In this document: in pieces, positions 40,312 through 50,700 of the stretch
Layout of the letters: each line of letters begins with the position of its first letter
Position numbering within the stretch: the first letter of the stretch is position 1
Assembly: GCF_007995215.1 (NCBI RefSeq)
Contig: NZ_VCDK01000001.1
Location: 62,001-126,000 of the forward strand
Source: Shimia ponticola
GTDB taxonomy: Bacteria > Pseudomonadota > Alphaproteobacteria > Rhodobacterales > Rhodobacteraceae
Direction of reading: 5' to 3'
Length of the DNA: 64,000 bases
Notes under the pieces: generated by a model
Told to the model about the DNA's origin: nothing
Database searches by the model: none
Seen by the model: the letters and a program-made list of their open reading frames with translations, nothing else
Position numbers and translations under genes: made by a program

Positions 40312-40851
40312 GTGTCAGACCTGTCGGATGCCGATCTTTTAAGCAGAATTTCCAAAGGCGACACCGCTGCGATGCGTCTGTTTTACGATCGCTATCATGC
40401 ACGCCTTCACGGGTTCTTGCGCGGTCGCGGTGCGGCACCTGATGAAGCCGACGATGCAATCCATGACACCATGCTTGCCGTCTGGAAGACGGCAGACCGG
40501 TTCGAAGGCGCAAGCTCGGCTCGGTCGTGGCTCTTTTCAATTGCACGAAATCGGTTTGTCGACCGAACGCGGAAAACGGCGCGGCTTTCCTTTGTTGATG
40601 AAGTGCCCGACTGCATGGACGAAGCCTCAACGCCGGAGGAAGTCACAATGGCGGCGTCTGACGCCGACCGCGTGCGACGGTGCTTGGAAAACCTCAAGCC
40701 GGATCACCGCACTGTCCTGCGATTGTTGTTCTACGAAGACCTCAGCATCGCCGATGTGAGCGAGATCGAAGGCGTGCCTGAAGGCACGGTGAAATCCAGA
40801 ATCTTTCACGCCAAACGGTTGATGATGAACTGTTTGGGCAAGCGCGATTAG
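40312..40851 (+). CDS. ECF-type RNA polymerase sigma factor
   Basis: 179 residues, GTG start with GGAG upstream. Region 2 (about 10-80, FYDRYHARLHGFL...ARSWLFSIARNRFVDRTRK) and region 4 (about 120-172, LKPDHRTVLRLLFYEDLSIADVSEIEGVPEGTVKSRIFHAK) are complete. It directs RNA polymerase to stress or envelope genes; the regulon is unknown. Its stop overlaps, on the opposite strand, the stop of the anti-sigma-like gene, an unusual convergent layout. Confidence 0.88.
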   Translation: MSDLSDADLLSRISKGDTAAMRLFYDRYHARLHGFLRGRGAAPDEADDAIHDTMLAVWKTADRFEGASSARSWLFSIARNRFVDRTRKTARLSFVDEVPDCMDEASTPEEVTMAASDADRVRRCLENLKPDHRTVLRLLFYEDLSIADVSEIEGVPEGTVKSRIFHAKRLMMNCLGKRD

Positions 40852-41432
40852 TTCGGCGAGACGTTTTGCACGAGCGTTGAGCGGTCGCGCAATACTGTCA
40901 TAGCAGCATCGCGCGCGGCCTCATCAGCAAAGCTGACACGGAACAGCCCAATCGCACCGGGGCCGTCCACGATGGTACCGTCGATTTCGGACAAAACCGC
41001 GATGACATCTGCCAACTCTGCCGTTTCGGCAAAGACGATCTGCAAAACAGGGCCTGCCGTTTCCGCAGATACGGGTGTGAAACCAGTGCCGTCGGTGCCA
41101 GAGAGTTCTGGAACGACCAGCATCTGCCAAAGCCCCACGGCAACGACCACTGCGGCGGCCGTTTGCGCCAAGGATCGCCAAACAGGCCTGTTGTCGTTGG
41201 CCGCAACGGGTGCCTTTGACGTGGCAATCTCTTGTTCCAGCCGCGCCCAACCCTGTGCGGACCTGCCAGAGGCGGTCGCGTCATCCTGATCGAACACAGT
41301 GTTCATTCCGCGTGCCATTGCGACTTCTGCGGCCAAGGCGGAATTTGATGACATCTCGGCTTCGAAAGCGTCGCGCGTGGACTGGTCCAAGCGCCCGTTC
41401 AGGTAGCCACTGATCTTTTCATCATCGGTCAT
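40848..41432 (-). CDS. anti-sigma factor-like single-pass membrane protein
   Basis: 194 residues. An acidic helical N-terminal part (DEKISGYLNGRLDQSTRDAFEAEM...) resembles anti-sigma domains but lacks the His-x3-Cys-x2-Cys zinc motif. One membrane helix follows (about 95-112) and then a periplasmic alpha/beta domain (about 130-194). ATG 41432 is chosen because AGGAGG lies six bases upstream; an ATG two codons earlier abuts that site. It converges on the ECF sigma gene and diverges from the subtilase lipoprotein, so a sigma/anti-sigma/protease set is plausible. Confidence 0.65.
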   Translation of the reverse strand: MTDDEKISGYLNGRLDQSTRDAFEAEMSSNSALAAEVAMARGMNTVFDQDDATASGRSAQGWARLEQEIATSKAPVAANDNRPVWRSLAQTAAAVVVAVGLWQMLVVPELSGTDGTGFTPVSAETAGPVLQIVFAETAELADVIAVLSEIDGTIVDGPGAIGLFRVSFADEAARDAAMTVLRDRSTLVQNVSPN

Positions 41433-41499
41433 CGTCATCCTCCTAAAGGACACCGTGCTGATTTGGCATCCATAACAGGGTCGTCCCGGTCTGCGGATC

Positions 41500-41520
41500 G
41501 GTTCAAAATATAATTGAACC
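41500..41520. promoter_or_regulatory. 7-bp inverted repeat with an embedded TATAAT
   Basis: GGTTCAA and TTGAACC are perfect complements around a seven-base spacer; TATAAT occurs at 41509-41514. It lies between the divergent anti-sigma-like and subtilase genes and could be a repressor site on a -10 element. No good -35 was seen. Confidence 0.4.
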
Positions 41521-41565
41521 AATCCCGTGATGGCTCGACTAATTGAGAACAACAAGGGGGCAATC

Positions 41566-42714
41566 ATGCTGGCATTGCTATTTCGATTGAAAACGTCGCG
41601 CTGGGGCTTGCTCCTGTTTATCGTGCTGCTGTCATCATGTGGTCCGATCAATGGCGGGGCGTCCGGCAGCGGCGGTGGCGTGACCGAAGAGGGCCGCGTT
41701 TATGCGCTCGTCCACGAAGAAGCGGCGGTGGCACGGGTGGCGCAGGCCGCGCGGGCGTTGGGCTACACTCCTGAGACCGCGCAGCAATTGACCGCGCTCG
41801 GGCTTTGGATGGTACCTGTCGATCTGCCGTCGCCGGTCACCGGGTCGGAGGCGATCCAAGCCATTGAGGCATCCGTGCCGGAGGCCACCGTTGGTGTGAA
41901 CCATGCCTACCGCCTTCAGGTTACCGGGCCTGCGCATGGGTCACTGATGAATTTTGCCAACACGCTCATCGCTTGGCCGAATGAGCCCTGCCGCGCGAGG
42001 CGCAAGATCGGCCTGATCGACGGGCCCGTCGATGCCAGCATCGGGGCGCTCAAGACGGTTGATGTCCGCGCCGCGCGTTTTGTCGGCACCGATAACCCCG
42101 AGGCCGCCCGTCACGGAACCGAGGTTGCCGCCATCCTGTCTGATCCGACACGGTTGCAGAATGTCGAGTTGTATTCGGCCAATGTGGTCGCATCGGACCC
42201 GACCGGTGACCCGGTCGCAGGCGCAGCCGAGATGGTTCAGGCCCTTGATTGGCTGGCTTCATCGGATGTGAAGATCGTGTCGGTGTCACTTGCGGGGCCG
42301 TATAACAAGTTGCTTGATCTGGCCGTGAAGGCCGCAAGCGCGCGTGGAGTGCAGATCGTTGCCGCCGTTGGCAATTCGGGGCCAAGCGCTGCGCCGCAAT
42401 TCCCGGCGGCCTTTCCGGATGTTGTTGCGGTGACGGCGGTTGATGCGCGCGAGCGGATTTTCCGGTCGGCAGGGCGTGGCACCCATGTTGATATTGCTGC
42501 CGCAGGCGTCGACGTGTTTGTGCCGACTGGCGCAAACGGGCGCTTCGTCAGCGGTACATCCGTCGCCACGCCAATGGTCGCAGCCAGCCTTGCAGCACAA
42601 GATCGGCTTGATCCAAAGGCGCTTTTTGCGGCCGCGCGCGATCTGGGGCCACGCGGCAAGGACACTGTGTTTGGGCACGGCTTGCTTCAGGCGGCATCTG
42701 TTTGCGGCGGATGA
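41566..42714 (+). CDS. S8-family (subtilisin-like) serine protease, predicted lipoprotein
   Basis: 382 residues. The N-terminus LLLFIVLLSSCG is a lipoprotein signal with lipobox Cys. After a Gly/Ser-rich linker and a small propeptide-like domain, the protease domain shows the catalytic triad Asp152 (GLIDGPVD), His183 (RHGTEVAAIL) and Ser332 (SGTSVATPM). The DG in place of the usual DTG/DSG is a mild deviation. ATG 41566 with AAGGGGG upstream is preferred over a GTG at 41527. Anchored in the membrane, it could process envelope or regulatory proteins such as the neighbouring anti-sigma-like protein (inference). Confidence 0.83.
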   Translation: MLALLFRLKTSRWGLLLFIVLLSSCGPINGGASGSGGGVTEEGRVYALVHEEAAVARVAQAARALGYTPETAQQLTALGLWMVPVDLPSPVTGSEAIQAIEASVPEATVGVNHAYRLQVTGPAHGSLMNFANTLIAWPNEPCRARRKIGLIDGPVDASIGALKTVDVRAARFVGTDNPEAARHGTEVAAILSDPTRLQNVELYSANVVASDPTGDPVAGAAEMVQALDWLASSDVKIVSVSLAGPYNKLLDLAVKAASARGVQIVAAVGNSGPSAAPQFPAAFPDVVAVTAVDARERIFRSAGRGTHVDIAAAGVDVFVPTGANGRFVSGTSVATPMVAASLAAQDRLDPKALFAAARDLGPRGKDTVFGHGLLQAASVCGG

Positions 42715-42800
42715 GAAGCACGATGACGTAGTGCGTGGAAGGATGCGCGCCGGCTTGGGGCCGATTGAGATGATAGCATTTCTTTATCTATACTGTTTGC

Positions 42801-43697
42801 ATGATAAAGAACCGGATCACGCTCAAACAGCTTGAAGCCTTCGTCTGTGTGTCAAACGAAGGCAGCTTTCGCCGCGCTGCTGATCTGTTGGGAACTACGC
42901 AACCAAACATCTCTGTTCGGATCGCCGCGCTGGAAGACACGCTTGGGGCAGTGCTCTTGCTGCGCGACAGGGGGGCGGTGCGGTTGACAGCGCGCGGCAA
43001 AGACCTCTTGCCGCTGGCGCGGGACGTGTTGCGCGGCACGGAACGGTTTGTGACCGAGGCCGAGCGGGCCGATCTGATCACGGATCGTTTGCGATTGGGT
43101 GTGACCGAACTGATTGCTGCGACTTGGCTGAACGATTTTCTGGGTGCGTTTGGGCGGGTATACCCGGCGATCCGCGTGGAGCTGACAGTTGATGTGTCCC
43201 ATGCGATCTCGGCGGCACAGGAGACTGGCGACATTGATCTTGCGATCCTTAACCAAACCGCCCCTGACGCGAGGTTTGCCAGCGTTCCGGTCGGTTCGGA
43301 TAGCTACGTCTGGACGGTCAGCCCTGCACAAAAGGGATGTCTCATTGGCACAGTGACGCTGAACGATGTGTTCGGCACAACGGTCCTGACACATGGTCGG
43401 TCCACCGTCGCGTCGGTGGATTTGCGGGCAGAAGCCAAGCGTCGGGGCCTGCCTGTTGATCGGATTGCCCACTCAAACAGTCTGACGGCCAGTTTGGGCA
43501 TGGTGCGCGGCGGTATGGGCGTGGGCTTGTTGCCTGCACGCCTGTGTGCGGAAGCCTTGATGGACGGCACTTTGTGGGAGATCACTGTGGATTGGACACC
43601 ACCCGCCTTGGCCTTTGTCGCCCAATATGATGCGGCGCGTTCGGCTGACTTCGTGGCGCAGGCTGCGGCAATCGCTTCCGAGATCGGCACGGCATAA
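42801..43697 (+). CDS. LysR-family transcriptional regulator
   Basis: 298 residues: N-terminal HTH (ITLKQLEAFVCVSNEGSFRRAADLLGTTQPNISVRI, about 6-41) and a periplasmic-binding-like effector domain. It is co-directional with and 95 bases upstream of the hydantoinase/oxoprolinase genes, which are its likely targets. An ATAG-N11-CTAT element (42773-42791) just before the start could be its own T-N11-A binding site. Effector unknown. Confidence 0.85.
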   Translation: MIKNRITLKQLEAFVCVSNEGSFRRAADLLGTTQPNISVRIAALEDTLGAVLLLRDRGAVRLTARGKDLLPLARDVLRGTERFVTEAERADLITDRLRLGVTELIAATWLNDFLGAFGRVYPAIRVELTVDVSHAISAAQETGDIDLAILNQTAPDARFASVPVGSDSYVWTVSPAQKGCLIGTVTLNDVFGTTVLTHGRSTVASVDLRAEAKRRGLPVDRIAHSNSLTASLGMVRGGMGVGLLPARLCAEALMDGTLWEITVDWTPPALAFVAQYDAARSADFVAQAAAIASEIGTA

Positions 43698-43792
43698 AGA
43701 AATTTTATCGCCCTTTGTGAATTAATCAATTTGTGCGCGGCCCAGCTTGCCAACTACCCTTGCGGTGAACTTTGCATGGAAGGACCGTCTGC

Positions 43793-45871
43793 GTGGCACG
43801 ATCATCAATTCGCATGGGCGTCGATATTGGCGGCACGTTTACGGATGTCGTGCTGGAACGGGACGGTGCGATCACGTCCACCAAGGTTCTGACAACCTAT
43901 TCTGCGCCTGAGGATGCCATCATCGAAGGCATGCATGCGGTCTGCAAAAAGGCCGGGATTGCCGCTGGTGATATCGGCCAAATCATTCATGGGACAACTT
44001 TGGCAACCAACGCCTTGATCGAACGGCGTGGGGCAAAGACGGCGCTGATCACCACACAAGGCTTCCGCGATGTCATCGAGATGCGGACAGAGAGCCGGTT
44101 TGAACAATATGATTTGAACCTTGTGCTGCCCGACCCGCTTTTGCCGCGGCACATGCGTTTCACAGTGCCAGAACGGGTAAATGCGCAGGGCGAGGTCATG
44201 ATCCCGCTCGACCCAGCGCAGATTGAGCCAGTTGTGGACCAGATCGCAGTGGCTGGCTTTGATAGCGTCGCCATTGGTTTGATCCACTCTTACCTGAACC
44301 CATCGCACGAAGAGATGATCCGCGACGTGCTGCGCCAGCGGCTGCCTCATGTGGCGGTGTCGATTTCCTCCGAGGTCAGCCCGCAGATGCGGGAATACGA
44401 ACGCTTCAATACTGTCGTCGCCAACGCATATATCAAACCGCTCATGGCCTCTTATCTTGGCCGTCTGGAAGACCGGCTCAAGGCAGAGGGCGTCGATTGC
44501 CGTATCTTCCTGATGCATTCGGGCGGCGGGATCATGTCGATCGCGGATGCGGCCGAGTTTCCGGTTCGGCTGGTTGAGTCGGGTCCTGCAGGCGGGGCAG
44601 TCTTTGCGGCCGATATCGCTGCGCGTTACGGCTTGGACAAGGTTTTGTCGTTCGACATGGGCGGCACCACTGCCAAGATTTGCCTGATCAAGAACCAGAC
44701 CCCCAAGACCAGCCGTGTTTTTGAGGTCGCGCGGACCTACAGGTTCAAGAAAGGGTCCGGCATGCCGATCTCGATCCCGGTGATCGACATGGTCGAAATC
44801 GGAGCAGGCGGCGGCAGCCTTGCGCATGTCGACGGCATGCGCCAGATCCGTGTCGGCCCCGAAAGCGCAGGGTCAGAACCTGGGCCAGCCTGTTATGGGC
44901 GCGGGGGGGTGCGGCCCGCTGTGACGGATGCCGATCTTGTCTTGGGCAAATTGGACCCTGACGGTTTTGCAGGCGGAGCGATCCAATTGAGCGCGAAAGC
45001 CTCTCAGGCCGCATTGGTCAGCTCTGTTGGTGAGGCATTGGATATGGAGGCCGTTGAGGCGGCGTTCGGAGTTGCGGAGGTCGTTGATGAGAACATGGCC
45101 AATGCGGCCCGTGTTCATGCCGTCGAAAACGGTGAAGACCTGAGCGAATACACAATGATCGCCTTTGGCGGCGCAGCGCCCCTGCATGCCGGGCGGCTTT
45201 GCGAAAAGCTGGGGGTTGAGCGGCTTCTGGTTCCGCCGGGTGCCGGGGTGGGTTCGGCCATCGGGTTCCTGCGCGCGCCGTTCAGTTTCGAGGCCAACAG
45301 ATCAGTTTACATGAAATTGAGTGCCTTTGAGCCTGACACCATTCGCGCATTGCTCGTTGAGCTTAAGGACGAGGCCACAGGTTTTGTGCGCACCTGTGAC
45401 GCCGACAGCCCGATCCTGTCGGAATTCAAGGTCTATATGCGCTACAGCGGACAGGGGTGGGAGATACCGATCCAATTGACCGAAGATCAGGCCATGCAAC
45501 CCGATGCCGACGTCTTCGAGACGCGCTTCAAAGAGGACTACACGCGCCTCTTTGGACGCCCGGTCGAGGGGTTGGATATCGAGATCACTGTGTGGTCGGT
45601 CAACGCGACGACGCCCCCGCCGCCGGTTGAGCGCATTAAGGAGGCCGCGCAGGAAAGCCCCGCCAAGGTCAAAGCACATCGGTCGGTGTTTGATCCCGCC
45701 TTGGGCGCGTTTGCGGATGCGGCTGTTGTTGATCGTTCTGGTTTCGGCGTCGCAGAGGCCGCTGCAGGACCGGCAATCATTTTAGAGGATGAAACGACGA
45801 TCATCGTTCCATCCAGCCGCAGCGCAACCTGCCAACCTGACGGCTGCATCGACGTGAATGTGAAAGGCTAA
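43793..45871 (+). CDS. hyuA: hydantoinase/oxoprolinase subunit A (HyuA family)
   Basis: 692 residues. The N-terminal GVDIGGTFTDVVLE and later GTTLATNALIERRG and SFDMGGTTAKICLI segments are the ATP-binding actin-like motifs of the HyuA/5-oxoprolinase/acetophenone carboxylase family. These enzymes use ATP to open cyclic amides such as N-methylhydantoin or 5-oxoproline, or to carboxylate ketones. The exact substrate is not readable. GTG 43793 with AAGGA upstream is chosen; a TTG further upstream and an ATG at 43814 are alternatives. The partner subunit B starts three bases after the stop. Confidence 0.82.
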   Translation: MARSSIRMGVDIGGTFTDVVLERDGAITSTKVLTTYSAPEDAIIEGMHAVCKKAGIAAGDIGQIIHGTTLATNALIERRGAKTALITTQGFRDVIEMRTESRFEQYDLNLVLPDPLLPRHMRFTVPERVNAQGEVMIPLDPAQIEPVVDQIAVAGFDSVAIGLIHSYLNPSHEEMIRDVLRQRLPHVAVSISSEVSPQMREYERFNTVVANAYIKPLMASYLGRLEDRLKAEGVDCRIFLMHSGGGIMSIADAAEFPVRLVESGPAGGAVFAADIAARYGLDKVLSFDMGGTTAKICLIKNQTPKTSRVFEVARTYRFKKGSGMPISIPVIDMVEIGAGGGSLAHVDGMRQIRVGPESAGSEPGPACYGRGGVRPAVTDADLVLGKLDPDGFAGGAIQLSAKASQAALVSSVGEALDMEAVEAAFGVAEVVDENMANAARVHAVENGEDLSEYTMIAFGGAAPLHAGRLCEKLGVERLLVPPGAGVGSAIGFLRAPFSFEANRSVYMKLSAFEPDTIRALLVELKDEATGFVRTCDADSPILSEFKVYMRYSGQGWEIPIQLTEDQAMQPDADVFETRFKEDYTRLFGRPVEGLDIEITVWSVNATTPPPPVERIKEAAQESPAKVKAHRSVFDPALGAFADAAVVDRSGFGVAEAAAGPAIILEDETTIIVPSSRSATCQPDGCIDVNVKG

Positions 45872-45874
45872 CCC

Positions 45875-47584
45875 ATGACACAGACACCTTCGAACGTCGC
45901 CTATCAGGTCATGTGGAACCGACTGATCTCGGTCGTTGAAGAACAGGCGCAAGCGCTTGTCAGAACTGCATTTTCAACATCAGTCCGCGAAGCGGGGGAT
46001 TTGTCCGCCGGGGTCTACGACTGGCACGGCAACATGCTGGCACAGGCGGTCACCGGCACGCCGGGTCATGTGAATGCGATGGCGGATGCCGTGGCTCATT
46101 TTATCCGGCGCATTGGCCGGGACGCCATGGCCGAAGGAGATGTCTACATCACCAACGACCCGTGGGAGGGGACCGGTCACCTGCATGATATCACCATGGT
46201 CACGCCGTCCTTTCGAAACGGCACGCTTGTCGGCTTCTTTGCCTGCACGGCTCATATTGTCGACATCGGAGGCCGTGGCTTTGGCGCGGATGCCAACAGT
46301 GTCTATGAAGAGGGGCTCTATATCCCGATCATAAAATTTGCCGACGCGGGCAAAGTGGATGCCACCTTGGTCCGCATGATCCGAGGCAATGTCCGCGAAC
46401 CGGATCAATTGATTGGCGACATCTATGCGCTCACCACATGCAACGAAATCGGGCATCGCCGCCTGATCGAGATGATGGACGAATTCGACCTTGACGATCT
46501 GGAAGGTATCGCCGGGTTCATCCTTGAGAATTCCCGACGCGCGACTCTGGATCGCATCGCCGCGCTGCCGCAGTCCGAGGCTGAAGGCAGCCTTACCGTC
46601 GACGGGTTCGACACGCCGATCACGCTGCGCGTCAAGGTCAGCGTGCGTGGTGATCATATTCTGACCGATTTCGCCGGGACGTCGGGCTTGGACAAGAAGG
46701 GCATCAATTGCCCGCTGGTCTATACCAAGGCCTACGCCTGTTACGCGCTTAAGGTCGCGATTGCACCCGAGATACCCAACAATGCCGCGTCGCTTGAGCC
46801 GTTCCGCGTGACGGCACCGGAAAACACTATCGTTCACGCATTGCATCCAGCCCCCGTGGCCTTGCGTCACATCGTTGGGCATTTCGTGCCGGACGCGGTT
46901 TTCAATGCCTTTGATCAGATCGTTCCGGGTCTGGTACCTGCCGAAGGCGCAGGTTGCCTTTGCAATTTTCAGGTGTCGTTGCGGCCACGCACGGACGCTA
47001 CTGCGCCCGAGCATGCGCGTAGGTCTGAGGTGCTGACGTTTAACTCTGGCGGGTCCGGCGCGCGGCCCGATGTGGATGGTCTGAATGCCACAGCGTTTCC
47101 GTCAGGCGTGATGACGATGCCGATTGAGGCCACCGAACATGCAGGCCCGGTGATCATCTGGCGCAAGGAATTGCGTCCCGACAGCGGGGGCGCGGGTCAA
47201 ATGCGTGGTGGTCTTGGGCAATACATGGAGGTCGGCGCCATGGAGGGGCATGAGTTCGATATTCAGGCCATGTTCGACCGCGTCGATCACCCTGCGCAAG
47301 GCCGCCGAGGTGGACTAGCCGGGGCGCCGACCACCATCGCGCGCGGTGATGGCACGCCGATGCGGGGTAAAGGCAAACAGTTCGTGCCGCACGGCGCGAC
47401 TGTGCAAATGGCCTTTCCCGGTGGTGCAGGCTATGGCCCGCCAAAAGAGCGCGACAAGAGCCTTGCGAAACGCGATCTGATGCTGGGCTACATTTCGCCT
47501 AAGACCGCGCATGAGACCTATGGCCTGAGTGAAGAAGAGATCGCCGAGGTTGAGGAACGTATCAGGCGAGGACAGCCACTTTAG
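45875..47584 (+). CDS. hyuB: hydantoinase/oxoprolinase subunit B (HyuB family)
   Basis: 569 residues, normal length for HyuB. Characteristic segments include the N-terminal MWNRLISVVEEQAQALVRTAFSTSVRE, a YITNDPWEGTGHLHDITM metal-like region, and the Gly-rich GGAGYGPPKERD near the C-terminus. Works as a complex with subunit A encoded three bases upstream. Because the demethylation locus is 3 kb away, N-methylated cyclic amides such as creatinine-derived hydantoins are a reasonable but unproved substrate class. Confidence 0.85.
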   Translation: MTQTPSNVAYQVMWNRLISVVEEQAQALVRTAFSTSVREAGDLSAGVYDWHGNMLAQAVTGTPGHVNAMADAVAHFIRRIGRDAMAEGDVYITNDPWEGTGHLHDITMVTPSFRNGTLVGFFACTAHIVDIGGRGFGADANSVYEEGLYIPIIKFADAGKVDATLVRMIRGNVREPDQLIGDIYALTTCNEIGHRRLIEMMDEFDLDDLEGIAGFILENSRRATLDRIAALPQSEAEGSLTVDGFDTPITLRVKVSVRGDHILTDFAGTSGLDKKGINCPLVYTKAYACYALKVAIAPEIPNNAASLEPFRVTAPENTIVHALHPAPVALRHIVGHFVPDAVFNAFDQIVPGLVPAEGAGCLCNFQVSLRPRTDATAPEHARRSEVLTFNSGGSGARPDVDGLNATAFPSGVMTMPIEATEHAGPVIIWRKELRPDSGGAGQMRGGLGQYMEVGAMEGHEFDIQAMFDRVDHPAQGRRGGLAGAPTTIARGDGTPMRGKGKQFVPHGATVQMAFPGGAGYGPPKERDKSLAKRDLMLGYISPKTAHETYGLSEEEIAEVEERIRRGQPL

Positions 47585-47615
47585 CCTGTCAAGTGCGCTG
47601 CACCCGACCTTTGCG

Positions 47616-47633
47616 CTTAACGCGCGCGTTAAG
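47616..47633. promoter_or_regulatory. perfect 18-base palindrome before the RTX gene
   Basis: CTTAACGCG and CGCGTTAAG are perfect reverse complements with no spacer, 32 bases after hyuB and about 96 before the RTX protein start. No T-run follows, so an operator is more likely than a terminator. Confidence 0.4.
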
Positions 47634-47684
47634 GAAATGCTTAGGAGAAGCACAAGAACTGTGCTAGCGACCTTTGAATAAATT

Positions 47685-47705
47685 GGTCAATTGACCGTTT
47701 TTTTT
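47685..47705 (+). terminator. short palindrome followed by a T-run
   Basis: GGTCAA-TTGACC is a 12-base palindrome followed by G and eight T, giving a small terminator-like hairpin for the hyuAB unit. It is only about 24 bases before the RTX start, so it may instead be part of that gene's control region. Confidence 0.35.
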
Positions 47706-47728
47706 AATTATTCTGGGTGGCAGAGCTT

Positions 47729-50700
47729 ATGTCTGGGGCTGGACCGCAACTTATTGATTTCCGCAATAACGTCGATCAAACGGTCACCAATCTTGAAAGC
47801 GTCAGGTCGCTATTGCTGTCGATATTCGATTTCATCGACGACACAAAAGACCTGGTTGATTACGTCGAGAATACGGGTGCTGTTGCCGATACAGTCTATC
47901 AGGTTGGCACAACGGCAGTTCAGATCATTCAGTTGGTGCAAGCATTCGGACCGCTTGGCACCGCTGCAACAACGATCCGCAATGTGCTTGACGGTGGGCC
48001 ATCGGGCCTCAGCCCAAACGTCCTTGAGATCGCCGACGACATTCGTCAGGTGGTTTGGGACATTAATGGGGATGTGGACCTCAACGGAAACGGGCGCATC
48101 GACGGCCTGGATGTCAATCCGAATGGCGAAGAGGGTACGCGCCTCGATGATCTTCAATCGGCACTGAACCTCGCCAAGGCGGATATTCTTTCGAAGGTTT
48201 TGGCCGTCGACACCCAGATCGAGTATCTGGAAGGTGTTGGCGATAGCACTGATCTTTTCATCAGTGCGTTGGACGTCGCAACCCAAAGCGGTGCGTCTTA
48301 CGCTTCGGACTTTACCAATTTGCGTGATCGTCTCGACACCTTCGTTCAGCCAGCCAACACGGCCATGGAGGCGCTAGATGGAACGTTTGACGCGTTTCAA
48401 ACGGTCTACGACTCGCTTGTTGAATTGTTTGATATTTTCGAATTGGCAGAGATTGATCTGTCCATTGCTGTAAATCTGGATTTCGGATCGCTTGATGATC
48501 TGATGGCAATCCTCGATGTGCCACTTCAGCTGGCACAGCAAGCCATTGCCCCGGTTGAACCATTCCTTGACGCAGTTGGCGCGGCTGTTGATCTGATCAT
48601 CAATCCGGTGATTGAGTATCTGACTGAGACACTGAGCCTCGATACTCTGCTGGATGATATCGCGGATCGGATCGAAGCAATCCTCCCTGATTTTACTCCG
48701 CTCACTCAATTTCAGGCGCAGGTCACTGCGCTCTTGAACGAGCTGTCAGCATTTGCGTCTGACACGATCGCCCAAGTCGATGCCTTCACCGACAGTGTGA
48801 CAGGTGCGATCGAATACATGGGCGATGCGCTGGCCACACAACCGGTCTGGGGCAGCATCGCGTGGGGTCCCACTGGGATCGGGAGTGACTCAATACTCCC
48901 CGAAACTATCTTTGGCGGGGCAGACGACGAAATCTTCGATGGTCGGGCCGGAGCCGACACCATCCAAGCAGGTGGCGGCAACGATATCATCGTTGCCAGT
49001 GAAGGGACCGATAACATCCATGGCGGCGATGGCGTCGATATGCTGTATATCGATGCCAATTTTGGCGAATTCGAGCTGTTCCGCGAAACGGCCGGCGGGC
49101 CTATCCGCATCATTCACGTCCGACCTGGCAGCGGCACCGATTTCGGTGTCGAGATCATCCATTCTGACGTCGAAATCCTCGCGTTCGCGAACGTGGTCTT
49201 TGACAACATTCAATCCGCGCTGATCGGCGGATCGCTCTTGCAGGGCGACGTAAATTTTGATGGCCAAGGCAATCTGTTGCCCGACGATCTGCTGATCCTG
49301 AATACGTCGGGTCAGGAATATGATGAATTCGGAAATCCGGTCAGCGACGGCTTCCACAGGGCCGAGGGGCTGACGGGTGATGACTCGATTTATGGCACAT
49401 TCGAAGACGATCACCTGCTGGGTGGGAGCGGTAACGACCTGCTGGTAGGTCAAGGCGGCGACGACATTCTGGATGGCGGCACGGGCAATGACACGTTCCT
49501 TCAGCTAGAGGGATCGAACGAGGCAATCATTGTCACATTGGGAGACGGAACGGGAACGTCCGACGCTCAGACAACCTCATCCGACGAAGGCGACGACATT
49601 CTTCTGAACCTCGAAAACTACATCAGCGAAGGTGAAAGCTCGGGCGATTACCGGTTTGTCATCGGCGGTGTGTTTGCAAACACGATCAAAACCGGCGCAG
49701 CGCGCGATGTGATCACCGGCATGGGTGGTGACGACCTGATCGACGGGGGCGAAGAGGCGGACTTGCTGATCGGCGGTGACGGGTCGGACATAATCGTCGG
49801 CGGCGATGGAAACGACTTTATCATCAGCGGCGGGACACCCCAGGCAGGCGACACCGACCACTATGATGGCGGGGAAGGCAATGTCGACGTCCTGTCCTAT
49901 CAGTCGAGCCGCTCTTCCGTTATCTCTGACCTGCCCACAAGTATTCTTTCGCTGCGCGGCACAGTCTATACTTCTGGAGTTTTTAACGATGTGCTCGACA
50001 ATCTGTCGACCAATGGCACGGTGCGTATCGACGCTGAAACCGGGATCATTGAGCATCTGAACAGCCTTGGCGCTGTCATCGCGACCGACACTTCAACCGG
50101 TTTCGAGACCTACATCGGGTCGGACAATGACGATATCATCTATGGGTATTTGACTCGAGAGAGCGGGACGGGCAACCGCACGATCAAGGGCGGCAATGGC
50201 AACGACCAACTCTACATGCGCAATTCGAACATTGTCGAAGGCGGCAATGGCGATGACACGATTTACATTACGCCAGACGGTTCAGGTGGCGAGGTGTCTG
50301 GCGGCGCGGGCAATGATACGCTCGATATCTCGGCGATTGGCGATGCAAGGGTTTCGCTGGCCCCTCAATCCGGCGGTTCGTCTGATCTGACCTTACGGCT
50401 GCATTCGGCCACCTTTGACGGGCAAATCGGGCCGGGCGGCACAACCCCGGGAAGTGTGCCAGCCTTCTTTCAGTTAAGCCTCGATTCAATCGAGAATTTC
50501 ACGCTTGGGGATTTCGATGATTTTATCGATCTTGACTCCGCAGTCGGATCTCTGACGCTGAATATCGATACCGGCGGGGGCAATGACCGCGTCTATATCG
50601 ATCGCGGAACCATCGATCTTGAATTGGGCGCGGGCAATGACTGGGTTCAGATCAGCGATGTAGCGAATGTCGATGGCGGTGCCGATGACGATTACATCGA

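Noticed and set aside
43805-44827. 340-residue leftward open frame opposite hyuA
   Set aside because: Antisense to a conserved gene; no signal, no family resemblance.
45980-47014. 344-residue leftward open frame opposite hyuB
   Set aside because: Antisense to a conserved gene, with no credible start or family match.
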